Source: Haemonchus contortus
Taxonomy: Eukaryota; Nematoda; Chromadorea; Rhabditida; Trichostrongylidae
Assembly: GCA_000469685.2 (NCBI GenBank)
Contig: LS997564.1
Span: 17,256,615 to 17,320,614, forward strand
Direction of reading: 5' to 3'
DNA: 64,000 nucleotides
Shown: one piece after another, positions 63,801 through 64,000 of the stretch
How positions within the stretch are numbered: position 1 is the stretch's first letter
How the letters are laid out: each line of letters starts with the position of its first letter
Position numbers and translations under genes: made by a program
Notes under the pieces: model-generated
Told to the model about the DNA's origin: nothing
The model's input: the letters and a program-made list of their open reading frames with translations, nothing else
Databases searched by the model: none

Positions 63801-64000
63801 GGCCAGCTCGATGAGGCATTTTTGCTCGACGCCTCTATTCAGTTGGCTACAATCCGAGACTCAGCTGTCCAGATAGGTAGTCGGGGAGCCGCCACCGTGG
63901 AGTCTCCTTATCTGACGCACTCAACGACAACACATCAGTCATCGCTTCATATGACAAATGTGACCATGAGCTCGCTGGTACCACAGCTGATGGTTCATTT
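42870..64000 (+). CDS. Extracellular leucine-rich-repeat protein, 5' and 3' incomplete
   Basis: Exons in agreeing phase: 42870-42986, 59104-59258, 59478-59548, 61450-61627, and 63685 to the window edge, still open. The first exon gives a hydrophobic segment (VNFAVAIVSILIAATQA) like a signal peptide or anchor, then CPSQCVCEDNSIVCSC, a cysteine-rich LRR N-terminal cap. Repeats follow: FEPYAFRNI, LPYTFTGLSHMQHLWFRNST, HAFYHLTHVTYLYFRDVSF and MYSIGHLFLGGSI, each keeping the spaced leucine/hydrophobic pattern. The protein is therefore probably secreted or membrane-anchored, in the class of worm LRR adhesion or cuticle proteins; a specific orthologue is not recognised. The initiating ATG must lie in an upstream exon that I could not find, since the first exon needs two preceding bases. 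The first intron is 16,117 bp and full of repeats. A GTAGTC at 63877 could be a donor, but the frame reads on as LHMTNVTMSSLVPQLM. Confidence 0.8.
43965..44215 (-). mobile_element. tRNA-like SINE copy 7
   Basis: On the minus strand the A-box head (complement GCTACTCGCTACTACACCA at 44183-44201) and the B box (complement GGGATTCAATCCC at 44147-44159) are both present. The body is more diverged than in other copies. It lies in the giant LRR intron. Confidence 0.7.
45530..46028. mobile_element. MITE family A, copy 3 (intact)
   Basis: Perfect 18 bp terminal inverted repeats: AGGCACAGTTCACGATAA at 45530-45547 and its exact complement at 46011-46028. The 499 bp between the outer limits have no transposase frame. 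Identical ends mark it as the youngest copy seen here. Confidence 0.85.
48010..48925. repeat. Degenerate minisatellite, ~37-40 bp unit
   Basis: The block is built from diverged copies of a unit like GAGTAATGGGAAAGTAGGAG followed by ATACAGGAATGAAGGAGTAG. The strand is purine-rich, and copies vary by substitution and small indels. The long frames of up to 117 codons on the minus strand (rich in Leu, Ser, Pro and Phe) come from the repeat, not from a gene. Confidence 0.85.
50112..50313. repeat. Direct repeat pair, 168 bp apart
   Basis: GGACCATATGAACGGTAACAG with GCGCTATTGACATT near 50112 recurs near 50280 as GGACCATATGAATGGTAACAG with GCGCTACTTGGCATT. They may be the ends of a short element. 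Confidence 0.55.
52727..52776. repeat. Inverted repeat, 15 bp arms
   Basis: AACTCGCCTGAGCAG at 52727-52741 pairs with CTGCTCAGACGAGTT at 52762-52776, one mismatch, around a 20 nt spacer that is itself GC-rich and palindromic (ACCGGCCCCGGT). Confidence 0.7.
52980..53420. other. GC-rich block in LRR intron
   Basis: A GC-rich island inside AT-rich intron DNA, with direct and inverted words (AGCAGATGGC and its near-complement GCCATCTGCC; CCAGGCCAGGCCGGC). There is no frame or family I recognise. It is probably a repeat tail or an old insertion. Confidence 0.35.
53872..54140 (-). mobile_element. tRNA-like SINE copy 8
   Basis: Minus-strand copy with the full body (complements of GATTTTGAATGGAAGTCGAG, CCACCGCAAGTCATTGTATA and GGTACCAGACTTGTTTGG). 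The A-box complement GTGCGCCACTTGCA lies at 54124-54137. Confidence 0.8.
54698..54968 (-). mobile_element. tRNA-like SINE copy 9 (well preserved)
   Basis: Minus-strand copy about 560 bp from copy 8, with the complete A-box complement (GTGCGCCACTTGCCACTACA) and the B-box complement GGATTCGAGCCCGG at 54908-54921. Confidence 0.8.
55740..55850 (-). mobile_element. SINE 3' fragment
   Basis: Only the 3' third is recognisable: TTTGGGATGAACCATGCATT, CGGCTCCCACTCAAAT and GGCCTATACAACGAGGCC. It directly precedes a perfect hairpin. Confidence 0.45.
55891..55936. repeat. Perfect 19 bp hairpin
   Basis: Arms 55891-55909 (TTCATGGACAATATTACCG) and 55918-55936 are exact reverse complements around the 8 nt loop ATGCTAGC. 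The left arm overlaps the second of two direct GAGCAACACATTC copies (55858-55870 and 55881-55893). Confidence 0.9.
56902..57125. repeat. 23 bp tandem repeat, then TTA-rich microsatellite
   Basis: About three copies of AGTAAACGAGTAAATAATCAA plus TG lie at 56902-56972. From about 57005 to 57125 the sequence is dominated by TTA/TTATT triplets running up to the head of a SINE copy. Confidence 0.8.
57135..57402 (+). mobile_element. tRNA-like SINE copy 10
   Basis: A-box head AATGTAGTGGCAAACGTCGCA at 57141-57161; the B box has decayed. The body landmarks AAATTGGTAATAGACTTGTC, GATTCCGAATGAAAGTCG and AAGCGGGGCGTGTCCC are present. It is inserted directly after a TTA-rich microsatellite. Confidence 0.75.
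60280..60790 (+). mobile_element. RTE-type LINE remnant (3' end of pol)
   Basis: The frame around 60603-60766 reads KEQRFRWYELVLRWLRR, then EGKRPRGAPKNEWSKVIKK. This resembles the conserved end of RTE/BovB reverse transcriptases (RLRWYGHVLRR ... GKRPRGRPK.RW). Stops and shifts break it elsewhere. It lies in the LRR gene intron between 59548 and 61450. Confidence 0.65.
62036..62262 (+). mobile_element. tRNA-like SINE copy 11 (head damaged)
   Basis: GGTGGTGGCAAATAGAGCCCG shows a short relic of the A box with the segment up to the B box deleted. The rest (AAATAGTACCAGATTCGTCT, GTATAGGCTACTTACGCATT, ATGATTCCGAATGAGAATCG) follows the family. Confidence 0.75.
62625..63480 (+). mobile_element. RTE-type LINE remnant (RT core to C-terminus)
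   Basis: Decayed frames in order read MDVITTELIDGLLRTIL, a catalytic-loop relic SDDIALITSSRDEH (62720 on; SDD where YADD is usual), VLMESGLRLIVIKTKII, and farther on SPKRKWRNAIERDLVDTKAT. That order matches the reverse transcriptase to C-terminal part of nematode RTE elements. Stops and frame changes show it is dead. It lies in the LRR intron between 61627 and 63685. The 176- and 188-codon frames here are its coding strand and antisense. Confidence 0.7.

Overview
The window is a stretch of nuclear DNA from an animal, almost certainly a nematode and probably a clade V (strongylid or hookworm-like) worm. Three things point there. Genes are cut into many short exons whose introns end in TTTCAG-type acceptors. 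Tandem C6 (DUF281) domains, typical of nematodes, sit at the left end. The two recognisable genes are worm-like versions of MLH1 and of POD-1 (coronin-7). I recall both C. elegans orthologues (T28A8.7 and Y76A2B.1) lying on chromosome III, which would fit conserved linkage. I built the gene models by hand by joining exons whose splice phases agree; most given reading frames of 60-190 codons are noise.

Layout, left to right. 1-5836 (+): fragment of a multi-domain C6/DUF281 secreted-type protein. 5837-11782: repeat-rich DNA with no gene I can support (direct duplication, MITE ends, a SINE, a palindromic GC-rich element). 11783-18451 (+): an unrecognised spliced gene of about 450 codons, well supported from its second exon to its stop. 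18926-26369 (-): a full mlh-1 gene, 19 exons and about 741 aa, facing the previous gene tail to tail. 28022-37225 (-): a full pod-1/coronin-7 gene, 25 exons and about 1027 aa, upstream of mlh-1 on the same strand. 37226-38137: divergent promoter region with CG-rich palindromes. 38138-38921 (+): a small gene that looks broken by a frame conflict and an in-frame stop. 38922-42869: repeats and one orphan exon. 42870-64000 (+): the 5' part of an extracellular leucine-rich-repeat gene with a 16.1 kb intron; the last exon is still open at the window edge.

The repeats have structure of their own. At least eleven copies or fragments of one ~280 bp element carry recognisable or decayed pol III A and B boxes, which makes it a tRNA-like SINE family. 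Several MITE families are present, one with perfect 18 bp terminal inverted repeats. Two decayed RTE-type LINE fragments lie in introns of the LRR gene, and a ~0.9 kb degenerate minisatellite lies in its giant intron.

Functionally, MLH1 is the shared subunit of MutL heterodimers in mismatch repair and POD-1 is an actin-binding polarity protein. Their adjacency looks like inherited linkage, not a pathway cluster. I see no bacterial operon, CRISPR array, rRNA or canonical tRNA gene.
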